A stretch of DNA of 35,730 nucleotides from Chitinophaga terrae (ex Kim and Jung 2007) (GCF_900107795.1 NZ_FNRL01000041.1:1-35730), one strand, 5' to 3'; counted from the first letter of the stretch, positions 7,804 through 16,210 are shown. The notes: generated by a model not told the origin, from the letters alone. Numbers and translations: made by a program.

Positions 7804-8904
7804 TTAATCTTTTTTTAACGATAGTCGGGCTATCAATGGGAAATGCTCTGAAGGGTAAGTCCGCAGGATGCTGCTGGCATGTATTGTGAATTTCTTTCCG
7901 GGTAACACGTAGTCGATACGCAGGGAAGGAGAGAGGTAAGAAAGCGTTCGTCCCCATCCCTTCTGGGTATCCAGGAATACATCCTGCAGCCCGCCTCTTA
8001 CGGTGCGGTAGGTGAACGAAACAGGCGTATCATTAAAATCGCCGCATACGATCACCGGGTAAGGACTTTCCCCAACCAGCGCTTTCAGTTGCAAGGCCTG
8101 TGCAGACCGCCGGGAAAAGGTATTGCGCATCTTGGAAAAGATCCCTTTGCCTTTTGGCGCCTTCATATTATTGTAGTCATCACTGTTAAACATATACGAA
8201 GTGAGATGTACAGAAAATATCCTGACGGTGTCGTGGTTCACCAGCAGATCGGCCTGCAAAAAGCTGCTGCCGCTGCCTGCCTTGCTTTTCCCGCAGGGGA
8301 TCGCCTGTGCATTGATGATGGGAAACCTGGAAAACAGTACGATGCCATAGCACCAGGTGTTCCAGTGTATCTTATCGCAGGTAAAATAGTGGTAGGGATA
8401 ATTGCCTTTACTGCGGATGCTGTCTATATGCTGTTCTTTGCCGGGCTGCTCGTTTGTATAAAACTCCTGTAACGTAAGAATATCAGGGCTGCCCTTAAGT
8501 ATCACATCATAGATAGCCGCTTCCTTCTTTTTGTCGGTAACATAAGCCGTCAACCCCATGCTGCTGGTATTATAGGTCATTACGGTAAACGAGCCATCTG
8601 TTTTTGTATGTAGGAGGATATCGTTATCCCGGAACCAGTGAAGCCCCCATGTTGTTAACGCTGCGGGCAGGCAGCAGAGGGTTGCAATACCTGTGATGAG
8701 CAGTGGTCTTTTCTGTTTGATAATTACCCAAACGGGCAGGATCAACAGGTTGGCCAGGAACAGGAAGGGAAATATCAGTCCCGCAAATCCTGTCAGCCAG
8801 TATTTTGCAGGGTTTAAATAAGGAAGAAAACAGCTTAATACGAGAAACATTGCCAATAGCGCGTTACTCCAAAGCAGGCATTTATGTAAATACTTTTTGA
8901 TCAT
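7804..8904 (-). CDS. Membrane-anchored endonuclease/exonuclease/phosphatase (EEP) family protein, copy 2
   Basis: A 366-residue paralog of the downstream gene with the same plan: three membrane helices in residues 1-92 and an EEP domain from about 104. Motifs: M-T-Y-N, L-Q-E147-F-Y-T with the usual catalytic Glu, G-D-F-N-D-T-P, R-I-D-Y, and a C-terminal S-E353-H354-F-P in place of the family's S-D-H. The start is placed at the ATG at 8904 (M-I-K-K-Y-L), three codons inside the longest frame. A terminator hairpin just upstream separates it from the rhomboid genes, so it probably has its own promoter and drives both EEP genes. Pairs of rhomboids followed by EEP genes are, as I recall, a common Bacteroidota gene order. 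Confidence 0.82.
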   Translation of the reverse strand: MIKKYLHKCLLWSNALLAMFLVLSCFLPYLNPAKYWLTGFAGLIFPFLFLANLLILPVWVIIKQKRPLLITGIATLCCLPAALTTWGLHWFRDNDILLHTKTDGSFTVMTYNTSSMGLTAYVTDKKKEAAIYDVILKGSPDILTLQEFYTNEQPGKEQHIDSIRSKGNYPYHYFTCDKIHWNTWCYGIVLFSRFPIINAQAIPCGKSKAGSGSSFLQADLLVNHDTVRIFSVHLTSYMFNSDDYNNMKAPKGKGIFSKMRNTFSRRSAQALQLKALVGESPYPVIVCGDFNDTPVSFTYRTVRGGLQDVFLDTQKGWGRTLSYLSPSLRIDYVLPGKKFTIHASSILRTYPSEHFPLIARLSLKKD

Positions 8905-8950
8905 AGGTAACAAGCAATTTGAGGTAACAAAATGAGTGCGCTAAAATAAA

Positions 8951-8991
8951 ATTCGGCAGCAATAAATAGTATTAATTTATTGCTGCCGAAT
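8951..8991 (-). terminator. Strong terminator hairpin after the rhomboid genes
   Basis: ATTCGGCAGCAATAAA (8951-8966) and its exact reverse complement (8976-8991) form a 16-bp stem with a 9-base loop. On the minus strand the stem is followed by a T-rich stretch (TTTTATTTTAG). It lies 32 bases past the stop of the rhomboid copy at 9024. Confidence 0.75.
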
Positions 8992-9023
8992 CAATATAAA
9001 TTTTAATAATATCCGTAAGGCTT

Positions 9024-9944
9024 TTATTCCGTTTTGCTTGCTCTCAGCAAAGTATCTTTCTCTTCAGGCGAGAGCGAAGATAGGCCATAGCTGTTAATCT
9101 TATCAAGAATTTCGTTTAGCTTCTGTTCAGGTACTTTGCCGATCCTCCTGTAAGGAAGCCGGGAGTCTGAATGACCGGACGACGTGAAATTGGAATGCCA
9201 TGCATCTGCAGTTTCTTTCGCATCGGCGGGATGGAAGGCATGGCTTACTTTAAACAGTGCATTATTGAAGCCGGCTCCGAGATCCCTTCCTTTTTTCCAC
9301 TGCCACATATATACAAGCCCTGCAAGTCCTGCGCCCACCAATTCAGGAATATGGCTGGCATGTTTTGATGTATAAAGTGTGCCTAACGAGAGTATGGCAT
9401 AAACCAATGTGATGACCCAAACAGGAATTCCGCCTCCCAATCTTGGAAACACCTTGTATTTCGGTGCAAAATAGGTAACGCCTATAGCAATTGCCATGAT
9501 GCTTCCGGCTGCACCGGTAACGGGTTCTGAATTATGAAAAGCGGGGAATACCTGCGTTCCGATAACAAATGTCAGGAACCCGCAGATCCCCCCGAACAAG
9601 TACAACGGTAAAATGCGTTTATAGCCTGCTACCTGCTGCAACAGGGAGCCAAAACACCAAAGCCATATCATGTTGGTGAAAATATCCAGTACTTTCAGAT
9701 GGGTAAACATGGCAGTGATAAGCGTCCATGGTTTCTTCAACAGCATATTCGGATCTGCCGGTACTCTCAGCCAGGTAACAATGTCCTGGTAAAATCTTGG
9801 TTCTCCTACCTGTTCGATCTGATAGATCACTAATGTGAAAAACAGGAAGATAAAGATAGTGAGATTGACGACGATCAATTGTGTAACCATATTCCTTCCT
9901 TCTCCTAGAGAGAGGTGGGATTTCTCTTTATCCAGCGCTTGCAT
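9024..9944 (-). CDS. Rhomboid-family protein lacking the catalytic residues (probable pseudoprotease)
   Basis: This 306-residue protein has six or so membrane helices between residues 20 and 215 and a soluble C-terminal tail (about 255-306) of the kind often seen on Bacteroidota rhomboids. The fold is rhomboid: M-F-T-H, N-M-I-W-L-W-C-F-G, a G-A-A-G loop before helix 4, and G-A-G-L-A-G in the last helix. Active rhomboids have H-x-x-x-N in helix 2, a Ser in G-x-S, and a His in the last helix. Here those positions read D87 (N91 is kept), A146 (G-A-A-G-S-I-M-A) and E201 (P-E-L-V-G-A). Proteolysis is therefore unlikely; binding or chaperoning membrane clients, as in iRhoms and derlins, is the analogous role (inference). 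It sits 45 bases after an intact rhomboid. Confidence 0.8.
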   Translation of the reverse strand: MQALDKEKSHLSLGEGRNMVTQLIVVNLTIFIFLFFTLVIYQIEQVGEPRFYQDIVTWLRVPADPNMLLKKPWTLITAMFTHLKVLDIFTNMIWLWCFGSLLQQVAGYKRILPLYLFGGICGFLTFVIGTQVFPAFHNSEPVTGAAGSIMAIAIGVTYFAPKYKVFPRLGGGIPVWVITLVYAILSLGTLYTSKHASHIPELVGAGLAGLVYMWQWKKGRDLGAGFNNALFKVSHAFHPADAKETADAWHSNFTSSGHSDSRLPYRRIGKVPEQKLNEILDKINSYGLSSLSPEEKDTLLRASKTE

Positions 9945-9963
9945 GGTACAAATTTTTTCAGTA

Positions 9964-9971
9964 CAAAAATA
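9964..9971 (-). promoter_or_regulatory. -7 box (TATTTTTG) upstream of the pseudo-rhomboid gene
   Basis: TATTTTTG on the minus strand fits the TAnnTTTG consensus and lies 19 bases before the ATG at 9944, in the gap between the two rhomboid genes. No clear -33 TTG is present at the right distance, so this is a weak candidate for an internal promoter. Confidence 0.35.
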
Positions 9972-9989
9972 CGCTTAAAAACGCTCTGA

Positions 9990-10817
9990 TTAATAAAAAT
10001 CGGAGCGGCGTTTGGTCCAGCCTCGTAACAACAGGTAAGCAAAAAGCGCTCCTCCCAGGTGGGCAAAGTGAGCGACATTGTCGCCGGCTGAATTCTGAAT
10101 GCCTGACCACAATTCTGCCAGTATCAAGAATGCTACCACATATTTAGCCTTGATAGGGAACAGGAAGTAGAGATACAGGTAGGCATTTGGAAAGAGATAT
10201 CCGAAGGCGAACAGGATACCGTATACGGCGCCGGAAGCGCCTATAGTGGCTGTGTTCCTGTATTCCAGCACATATTCCCTTACGTAGGCCACAGCTATAT
10301 CAACGGCCTGGGGATTGTTGTATTGCAAGGCAGTTTTCAGGCTTTCCATACTGAATGAAGAGCTGCTGCCAATATCAAATTTATTGTCCAGGCGGGCGAA
10401 GTTCGTATAGGTTGGGTCGTTCAGAAATGCCTGGGCATACTTTGTAAGATTAATGTTCTCGTATGTCAGTACTCCCATGTGGCATAGCGCTGCACCTAGG
10501 CCGCATACCAGGTAAAAGATCAGGAAACGTTTGGGCCCCCAGAGATTTTCCAGCGTAGCGCCAAACATCCACAATGTGAACATATTAAAGAGCACATGGG
10601 TAATATTCTTCGGGTCGTGCAGAAACAGGTGCGTTACAAATTGATGCGGTCTGAATAACTCTGATCCCCAGTAGTGTAAACCTAAGGGACGGCTAAGATC
10701 GTAACCAAATCTGTTCAACAGGGTTATTTGCACTAACCAAACCAATCCGTTGATGATCATCAGGTTTTTGATCACTAACGGGAGGTACTGAAATCTTCCG
10801 GGCCTGTACTCGTTCAT
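9990..10817 (-). CDS. Rhomboid-family intramembrane serine protease
   Basis: A 275-residue membrane protease that would cut single-pass membrane proteins within the bilayer. The catalytic set is intact: H-V-L-F-N in helix 2 for the oxyanion hole, nucleophile S185 in T-I-G-A-S-G-A-V-Y-G, and H243 in A-H-F-A-H-L-G-G-A. W-x-R is not evident in loop 1, as in many bacterial members. A hydrophilic insertion of roughly 60 residues (about 120-178) lies between helices 3 and 4 and is unusually long. It follows rlmD by 12 bases, so the two are probably one transcript, with the pseudo-rhomboid next in line. Confidence 0.9.
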   Translation of the reverse strand: MNEYRPGRFQYLPLVIKNLMIINGLVWLVQITLLNRFGYDLSRPLGLHYWGSELFRPHQFVTHLFLHDPKNITHVLFNMFTLWMFGATLENLWGPKRFLIFYLVCGLGAALCHMGVLTYENINLTKYAQAFLNDPTYTNFARLDNKFDIGSSSSFSMESLKTALQYNNPQAVDIAVAYVREYVLEYRNTATIGASGAVYGILFAFGYLFPNAYLYLYFLFPIKAKYVVAFLILAELWSGIQNSAGDNVAHFAHLGGALFAYLLLRGWTKRRSDFY

Positions 10818-10829
10818 TGTTGCTAGTTA

Positions 10830-12239
10830 TTAAACTCTTTTTTTCAACAACACTACATTCTCAATGTGGTGCGTATGAGGGAACATATCTACCGGCTGAA
10901 CTTTTTCAACCGAATATAAACTATCCAGCAGGGCCAGATCCCTGGCTTGCGTGGCAGGATTACAACTGACGTAAACAATTTTGGGTGCAGCAATTTCCAG
11001 CAATTTAGTCACCAGTTTTTCATGCATCCCGGCTCTTGGCGGATCTGTAATTATCACATCCGGCTGGCCATGGTGGGCAAAGAATTCGTCATTGCAAATA
11101 TCTACAACATCGCCTGCAAAAAATGTGGCATTTGTTACATTGTTCCTTTCCGCATTTTCCTTTGCATCATCAATGGCTTCCTTGATCAACTCGATACCAA
11201 CTACCTTTTTTGCTTTACGGGAAACAAAAATACCAATACTTCCAGTACCACAATATAAGTCATAAACCACTTCATTACCTGTTAAACCTGCAAAGTCGCG
11301 GGTCACTTTGTAAAGAACCTCTCCCTGGTAGGTATTGGTCTGGAAAAAAGATTTCGGACCTATTTTGAATGTAAAGTCTTCCAGCTTCTCCTCCGCATAT
11401 CCTTTACCGTAGTAAACCTTTGGATCGAGGTCGAAGATGCTGTCGTTCCCTTTGGGATTGATCGTATATAAAACCGTTGTAATAGCCGGAACTGTTTTGA
11501 TCAGGTGATCGAGCAGCGCTATCCTGGTCGCTTTATCTTCATGATGGATCACGAGATTGACCATTATTTCACCGGTGGTACAAAGCCTGATCACGAGGTT
11601 GCGCAACCAGCCCTGCTGGGCACGGATATCGTAAAAGGTCAGCTCATGCTTGATAGCATATTCCCTGATGGTATTTTTAATGAGGTTTACCGGTTCCTGC
11701 ATTAAATAGCAGGTATCGATATTCAATACTTTATCGAACAGTTTGGGAACATGGAAGCCCAGGGCTGGTTTTACCGGTATTTCCCCGTTATTGGCCTGGA
11801 TCTCTTCGTTTGTAATAAAAGCTTTATTGCTGAAAGTGAACTCCAGTTTATTGCGGTAATGCACGGTGTGTTCACTTCCGAGTATAGGATCGATCGTTGG
11901 TAAGGCTAACTTTCCTATCCGTTGCAGATTATCAGTTACCTGCTGGTGTTTGTATTCCAGCTGCTGGGAATAAGGCAGCATTTGCCATTTGCAGCCTCCG
12001 CAGACGCCAAAATGCTGGCAAAAAGGAGTTACCCGTTTTTCGGAATAGCTATGGAAATGGATAGCTTTCCCTTCCGCCCAGTCTTTTTTGCTTTTGCTGA
12101 GGCGCACATCCACAATATCACCAGGTACAACACCCCCTTCTATAAAAACGACTTTTCCGTCCAAACGGGCCAGGGCTTTACCTTCTGCCGCATAGGCAGT
12201 AACAGGTACATTTTCTAATACTACATTTTTTTTCCTCAC
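10830..12239 (-). CDS. rlmD: 23S rRNA (uracil-C5)-methyltransferase, RlmD/TrmA family
   Basis: An S-adenosylmethionine-dependent enzyme that methylates C5 of a uracil in 23S rRNA. In order: a TRAM RNA-binding domain (about residues 5-60), an iron-sulfur cluster motif C-x5-C-x2-C (C-Q-H-F-G-V-C-G-G-C) plus a later Cys in D-T-C-Y-L, and a Rossmann methyltransferase domain. That domain has Y-D-L-Y-C-G-T-G-S-I-G, D-P-P-R-A-G-M-H and the catalytic Cys in V-S-C-N-P. The frame is open to 12305, but I place the start at the GTG at 12237-12239 (469 residues, R-K-K-N-V-V-L-E-N-V). Homology begins there and a perfect -7 box ends 5 bases before it. Family members also modify tRNA or other 23S sites, so the target base is by analogy. 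Confidence 0.9.
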   Translation of the reverse strand: MRKKNVVLENVPVTAYAAEGKALARLDGKVVFIEGGVVPGDIVDVRLSKSKKDWAEGKAIHFHSYSEKRVTPFCQHFGVCGGCKWQMLPYSQQLEYKHQQVTDNLQRIGKLALPTIDPILGSEHTVHYRNKLEFTFSNKAFITNEEIQANNGEIPVKPALGFHVPKLFDKVLNIDTCYLMQEPVNLIKNTIREYAIKHELTFYDIRAQQGWLRNLVIRLCTTGEIMVNLVIHHEDKATRIALLDHLIKTVPAITTVLYTINPKGNDSIFDLDPKVYYGKGYAEEKLEDFTFKIGPKSFFQTNTYQGEVLYKVTRDFAGLTGNEVVYDLYCGTGSIGIFVSRKAKKVVGIELIKEAIDDAKENAERNNVTNATFFAGDVVDICNDEFFAHHGQPDVIITDPPRAGMHEKLVTKLLEIAAPKIVYVSCNPATQARDLALLDSLYSVEKVQPVDMFPHTHHIENVVLLKKRV

Positions 12240-12244
12240 GGCTG

Positions 12245-12252
12245 CAAAGGTA
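12245..12252 (-). promoter_or_regulatory. -7 box TACCTTTG for rlmD, five bases before the GTG start
   Basis: TACCTTTG on the minus strand matches TAnnTTTG exactly; CAGCC then separates it from GTG. At this distance transcription would begin at or next to the start codon, predicting a leaderless mRNA and supporting the GTG over the upstream start. The -33 element is weak (TTAA at about the right place). Confidence 0.5.
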
Positions 12253-12356
12253 ACTGTAAATGCTGAATCCTTTAACAGAATTCCCGTAATTAGCAGGAGA
12301 ATCAACTTCCCGAATTAACTTTTTAGCCTTATTTTTACATATTGCTCCTAAATAAT

Positions 12357-13763
12357 ATGCGTAAGATATTTATACTATTAGTAGCCATTCTGAGCGGTGC
12401 TGTTCAACTGCACGCCCAGGGCTACCAGATCACTATCCAACTGAAGAACTATACCAGCGGAAAACTCTACCTGGCTCACTACATGGGAAAAGCCACTTAC
12501 CTCGCCGACTCTGCTGATGTTTCCCAGTCCGGACAGGTTATATTGAAAGGGAAAGAAAAGTTGCTCCCCGGCATTTACCTGGTAGTATTACCTGGCAAAC
12601 AGCAATACATAGAAACATTAATCGACAAACACCAAACCTTCAGCGTTTCCATTGATACCACAGACCTGGTACGGAAAACAGTTTATAAGAATAGTCCCGA
12701 CAATGAGTTGTTCCTCTCTTACAACCGTTTCCTGGCCGAGCAGGAGGCCCTAAGCAGGGGTATCCAGCAGCAGCTGGCGGCGGCAAAAACGGCTGCCGAT
12801 TCTGCAAAAGCGGCTCCCCTGCAGAAAGAACTGGGCGACAAAATCCAGCAGTTCAGGAGCAACTTTATCAAAGAACATCCGGGAACCATACTCGCTACTA
12901 TGTTCCTGGCAATGAAAGAACCAGAAGTACCCAAAGAACAACCCAAGGGCGATTCGCTCTTTGGCTACCATTACTTCAAGGGGCATTATTGGGATAATGT
13001 AGACCTGCAAAGCGACAGGCTGGTTCGTACGCCAATCCTGGAAGGCAAGCTGGCAAAGTATTTTAACCAGCTGGTAGCCCCGGTGCCCGATTCTATTATT
13101 CCTGAATGCGATGCATTGCTGGCCCGTACACGCAAAAGCAAAGAAACATTCAAATTTGTTCTCTGGTGGCTGACCTATCAATACGAAACTTCGCCGTATA
13201 TGGGTATGGATGCGGTTTTCGTACACCTGGTAGAGAAATATTATGTAGCTGGAGATGCATTCTGGCTGAAGGAAGACCAGTTGAACAAGATCATAGACCG
13301 GGCCTATGCACTTGCCCCCAACCTGATCGGCAAGCAGGCAGCCCAGCTCGATTTCAAGGATACTACAGCACATCTGCAATCTCTCTATAAAACCCCCGGA
13401 AAATACACGGTATTAGTATTCTGGGACCCTACCTGTGGCCACTGTAAAACTGAAATACCAAGGTTGGATTCAGCCTACCAGGCAAGCTGGAAAAATAAAG
13501 GCGTGTCAATGATCGGTATTAAAACGGAAGGAACGCAGGACGAATGGCTGAAATTCATCCGGGAGCATAACCTGAAAGGCTGGGTACACGGCTATGAGCC
13601 GCAAGCTGCTACGAACTACCGACGCCTATACGACGTTTATAGTACCCCCATGATCTATTTACTGGATGAAAAGAAAAAAATTGTAGCTAAAAAACTGGGT
13701 GTGGAGCAGTTGCAGGCGTTTTTGGACAGGAATACCGCTAAAAAAGATAACGCAAAATTGTAG
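12357..13763 (+). CDS. Secreted TlpA-like thiol-disulfide oxidoreductase with DUF4369/DUF5106-type N-terminus
   Basis: A 468-residue protein exported by a signal peptide (M-R-K-I-F-I-L-L, hydrophobic core, cleavage near L-H-A-Q). A beta-rich DUF4369-like domain spans about 22-115, then a helical DUF5106-like region to about 310. The thioredoxin fold (about 325-460) has active site W-D-P-T-C-G-H-C and the cis-proline motif S-T-P-M-I-Y. Such proteins reduce or rearrange disulfides in periplasmic proteins and are numerous in Bacteroidota; the partner is unknown. The ATG at 12357 is chosen because the signal peptide starts there; a TTG five codons upstream is not needed. It is divergent from rlmD, with 117 bases between the start codons. 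Confidence 0.88.
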   Translation: MRKIFILLVAILSGAVQLHAQGYQITIQLKNYTSGKLYLAHYMGKATYLADSADVSQSGQVILKGKEKLLPGIYLVVLPGKQQYIETLIDKHQTFSVSIDTTDLVRKTVYKNSPDNELFLSYNRFLAEQEALSRGIQQQLAAAKTAADSAKAAPLQKELGDKIQQFRSNFIKEHPGTILATMFLAMKEPEVPKEQPKGDSLFGYHYFKGHYWDNVDLQSDRLVRTPILEGKLAKYFNQLVAPVPDSIIPECDALLARTRKSKETFKFVLWWLTYQYETSPYMGMDAVFVHLVEKYYVAGDAFWLKEDQLNKIIDRAYALAPNLIGKQAAQLDFKDTTAHLQSLYKTPGKYTVLVFWDPTCGHCKTEIPRLDSAYQASWKNKGVSMIGIKTEGTQDEWLKFIREHNLKGWVHGYEPQAATNYRRLYDVYSTPMIYLLDEKKKIVAKKLGVEQLQAFLDRNTAKKDNAKL

Positions 13764-13888
13764 AATTAAGCGTGTAGATCGTGGAATATATGCCGCGGCC
13801 GAACCTGATATTCAATCAGTTAGCAAAAATTAACGTTTCTTTGGCATAGTCTTGGAATATTGGCAAGTGAACCATAAAACCAACGACT

Positions 13889-14596
13889 ATGATCAAGAAG
13901 ATGATTTTTACCACACTGGTGGCTTTAGGCTTTTCAGCAGTTGCAATGTCACAGGCCCGGGTGGGTATCAAAGGTGGATGGAACCTGTCTAACATAACCA
14001 TTAGTAATACAGGTGAAACAAAAGATAGCAGATCCTTATCCGGATTTAATATCGGTGCAATTGCCGATCTGCCGTTAGTTCCAAGGATCTTGTCATTTCA
14101 GCCGGGAGTTTTCTATACGACAAAGGGTACCAAGCTGGAAACAGGCGATCGTAACTCTACCACTAATCCATATGCGAAATATACGCTGAACCCTTCTTAT
14201 ATAGAGATCCCATTGAACTTTGTGGCTAAACTTCCGTTAAGCGAACAGGCCAGCCTGTTTGCCGGCGTCGGTCCTTATTTTGCTTTTGGGGTTGCCGGTA
14301 AACAAAAGTATGAAACCGTACTGGCAGGCGTTACAACCACTACCTCCAGCAGCATTAAATGGGACGACGACACTCCTTTCAACAACGATCCTAACACCGC
14401 CTATAATAAGTTAAGGCGTTTCGACTGGGGCGGTAACGTTCAGGTGGGTGCTGAAATCAGCAATTTCCTCATTGCAGCGCAATATGGCATAGGATTTAAT
14501 AAAATTTATTCAGGCCAGGAGAATAGCTCCGATGAAAAGAGTAAAAACAGGGTATTCAGTGTTTCTGTAGGTTACCTTTTTGGCGGTCGCAAATAA
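13889..14596 (+). CDS. Outer-membrane beta-barrel protein (PorT/OMP_b-brl_2 type), copy 1
   Basis: 235 residues. A clear signal peptide (M-I-K-K-M-I-F-T-T, cleavage after A-M-S-Q) is followed by alternating amphipathic strands. They begin R-V-G-I-K-G-G-W-N-L-S-N and end in V-G-Y-L-F-G-G-R-K, an outer-membrane barrel closing strand. Internal landmarks Y-I-E-I-P-L-N-F-V-A-K and G-V-G-P-Y-F-A-F-G-V are the standard signature of this barrel family. Specific function is unknown; members form small barrels with no proven transport role. It is the first of three related genes in the same direction, with copy 2 starting 142 bases on. Confidence 0.85.
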   Translation: MIKKMIFTTLVALGFSAVAMSQARVGIKGGWNLSNITISNTGETKDSRSLSGFNIGAIADLPLVPRILSFQPGVFYTTKGTKLETGDRNSTTNPYAKYTLNPSYIEIPLNFVAKLPLSEQASLFAGVGPYFAFGVAGKQKYETVLAGVTTTTSSSIKWDDDTPFNNDPNTAYNKLRRFDWGGNVQVGAEISNFLIAAQYGIGFNKIYSGQENSSDEKSKNRVFSVSVGYLFGGRK

Positions 14597-14683
14597 GTAA
14601 CCCCGAACAAATATCTGATCTCTGTGTTTAAGATGGCAAGCACAAACAGGTTTCATTCATTTGTTGGCAAACAAAAAAACTCG

Positions 14684-14713
14684 AGCGGTACCTCCCGACC
14701 TGTGGGTACCGCT
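14684..14713 (+). promoter_or_regulatory. GC-rich hairpin in the leader of the second beta-barrel gene
   Basis: AGCGGTACC (14684-14692) and GGTACCGCT (14705-14713) form a perfect 9-bp stem with a 12-base loop, preceded by an A-run. It ends 25 bases before the ATG at 14739. The sequence after it is TCCTAATTC, not a T-run, so it may be a degenerate terminator of copy 1 or an mRNA-leader structure. Confidence 0.5.
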
Positions 14714-14738
14714 TCCTAATTCATTCAAATTAACAATC

Positions 14739-15356
14739 ATGAAAAAGGTTTTATTATCTGTAGCTGCTCTGTTAATGGCTACAATCACGTTTGGTCAGGC
14801 TAAATGGGGTATAGTAGCTGGTCCCCAGTTTTCCAGTATTACCGCAAAAAATGCCGCATTAAACAGTGGTAAAGAAACAAGCAAAATAGTCACTAACCTG
14901 AGAGCGGGAATAACAGTAGATATTCCCCTGGCAGAAGATTTCTACCTGGGAACAGGGCTGTTATACTCCGGAAAAGGAGGCAAGGCAAAAAACAGCGATG
15001 TGAAAACAAACCTTTCTTACCTGGAATTGCCTGTTCTCTTCACCTTTAAACCGGAAGTAGGAACCGGTAGAATGGTGCTGGGAGTAGGTCCTTATGTTGC
15101 TGTAGGCGTTGGCGGTAAAATAAAAGATACCGGCTTCGGCGACCTGGATGTATACAACGAGGAAGCGCTGTTGTTAAGACAGAAACGCTTCGATGGCGGA
15201 TTGGGGTTGAATATCGGCTACGAATTGCCAGCGGGGTTGTTTTTTGGCCTGAACGGCGACCTTGGATTAGTTAATACGGCCTACAACACCGATAACGACC
15301 GCCGTTTCAAGAACGCTTCATTCGGCGTTTCTGTAGGTTATAAGTTCGGAAGGTAA
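14739..15356 (+). CDS. Outer-membrane beta-barrel protein (PorT/OMP_b-brl_2 type), copy 2
   Basis: 205 residues from the ATG at 14739, chosen because the signal peptide M-K-K-V-L-L-S-V-A-A-L-L starts there and cleavage fits after T-F-G-Q. The longer frame back to 14661 runs through the leader hairpin. The barrel signature is present: G-I-V-A-G-P-Q-F-S-S-I, Y-L-E-L-P-V-L-F-T-F-K, V-L-G-V-G-P-Y-V-A-V-G-V-G-G and a terminal V-S-V-G-Y-K-F-G-R. It is clearly paralogous to its neighbours on both sides. An intrinsic terminator follows 29 bases after the stop. Confidence 0.85.
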   Translation: MKKVLLSVAALLMATITFGQAKWGIVAGPQFSSITAKNAALNSGKETSKIVTNLRAGITVDIPLAEDFYLGTGLLYSGKGGKAKNSDVKTNLSYLELPVLFTFKPEVGTGRMVLGVGPYVAVGVGGKIKDTGFGDLDVYNEEALLLRQKRFDGGLGLNIGYELPAGLFFGLNGDLGLVNTAYNTDNDRRFKNASFGVSVGYKFGR

Positions 15357-15384
15357 TGTTAGTTTACAGTATGATTTTTTTATT

Positions 15385-15413
15385 AAACCACCCGCTGACA
15401 GGGTGGTTTTTTT
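15385..15413 (+). terminator. Intrinsic terminator after beta-barrel copy 2
   Basis: AAACCACCC and GGGTGGTTT form a perfect 9-bp stem with a 7-base loop, running straight into a T-tract. It separates copy 2 from copy 3, so copy 3 should have its own promoter. Confidence 0.9.
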
Positions 15414-15538
15414 AATTAAAGTCGAAACGTTTGTGTAAGTTTGTAGGGATTAACAGTAACCATTTTATAGAAGAATCTTTTCCCCAATCATCCGTCGTGT
15501 GAGCAATCCATTAATTATTACTTTTTACCGAACTACTG

Positions 15539-16210
15539 ATGAAATTTTTTACCCTGATTCTGGCAACAAGCATTGCATCCTCAGCTTTCGGACAAACTAG
15601 TCTAGGTGTTCGAGGAGGCTTTTTAAGAACCGAGTTTGTATCAACATCCCCATCATCGCGGACTTCAAGTTCCGACAACTGGACAGCAGGGCTTTATGCC
15701 AACGTTCCGTTGAAAAATAATTTTTACATACAGGTTGGCGCTAACTATGCAATAAAAGGCGCTACGGTAGGGTTAGGCAACCCACATCCGGATTATATTA
15801 TTACAACTGATGTCTCGCGGGTAAAGCTGAACTACCTGGAGCTTCCTGTGAACTTCGTCTACAAGATAAATACAGGTATTGGCAAGATCGTGTTTGGCGG
15901 CGGCCCATATGGCGCCTATTGCGTGAGAGGTAGTTATAAGGTAGACATCTATGAGAACGGAAACAAGGTACAATCCAATTTCCAGCGGATCAACTTCAAC
16001 GCAACTCCTAATGTCATGGGCACCGGTTCTGAATTGCACAGGTGGGACGCAGGAGTGGATGCAACCGCCGGTGTGGAATTTAACTGCTTCCTGACCCTTG
16101 GCTTCCATTACAGCAGGGGATTGGTGGATGTTGACAAAGGCGTTGGAGAGCTTAAGAACCAATTCTATGGCGTGAAACTGGGAATTTTGTTTGACAGGGA
16201 AGACTGGTAA
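15539..16210 (+). CDS. Outer-membrane beta-barrel protein (PorT/OMP_b-brl_2 type), copy 3
   Basis: 223 residues with a signal peptide (M-K-F-F-T-L-I-L-A-T-S, cleavage after A-F-G-Q). The barrel signature is L-G-V-R-G-G-F-L, L-N-Y-L-E-L-P-V-N-F-V-Y-K and F-G-G-G-P-Y-G-A-Y. The closing strand F-Y-G-V-K-L-G-I-L-F is followed by four more residues, so the C-terminus is less typical than in the two upstream copies. The gene is set off from them by a terminator and about 125 bases, and followed by another terminator 82 bases after its stop. Confidence 0.83.
   Translation: MKFFTLILATSIASSAFGQTSLGVRGGFLRTEFVSTSPSSRTSSSDNWTAGLYANVPLKNNFYIQVGANYAIKGATVGLGNPHPDYIITTDVSRVKLNYLELPVNFVYKINTGIGKIVFGGGPYGAYCVRGSYKVDIYENGNKVQSNFQRINFNATPNVMGTGSELHRWDAGVDATAGVEFNCFLTLGFHYSRGLVDVDKGVGELKNQFYGVKLGILFDREDW

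Noticed and set aside
12750..13379. 209-residue minus-strand open frame inside the TlpA-like gene
   Set aside because: Cys- and Phe-rich reverse-strand shadow of a well-supported gene; no domain seen.
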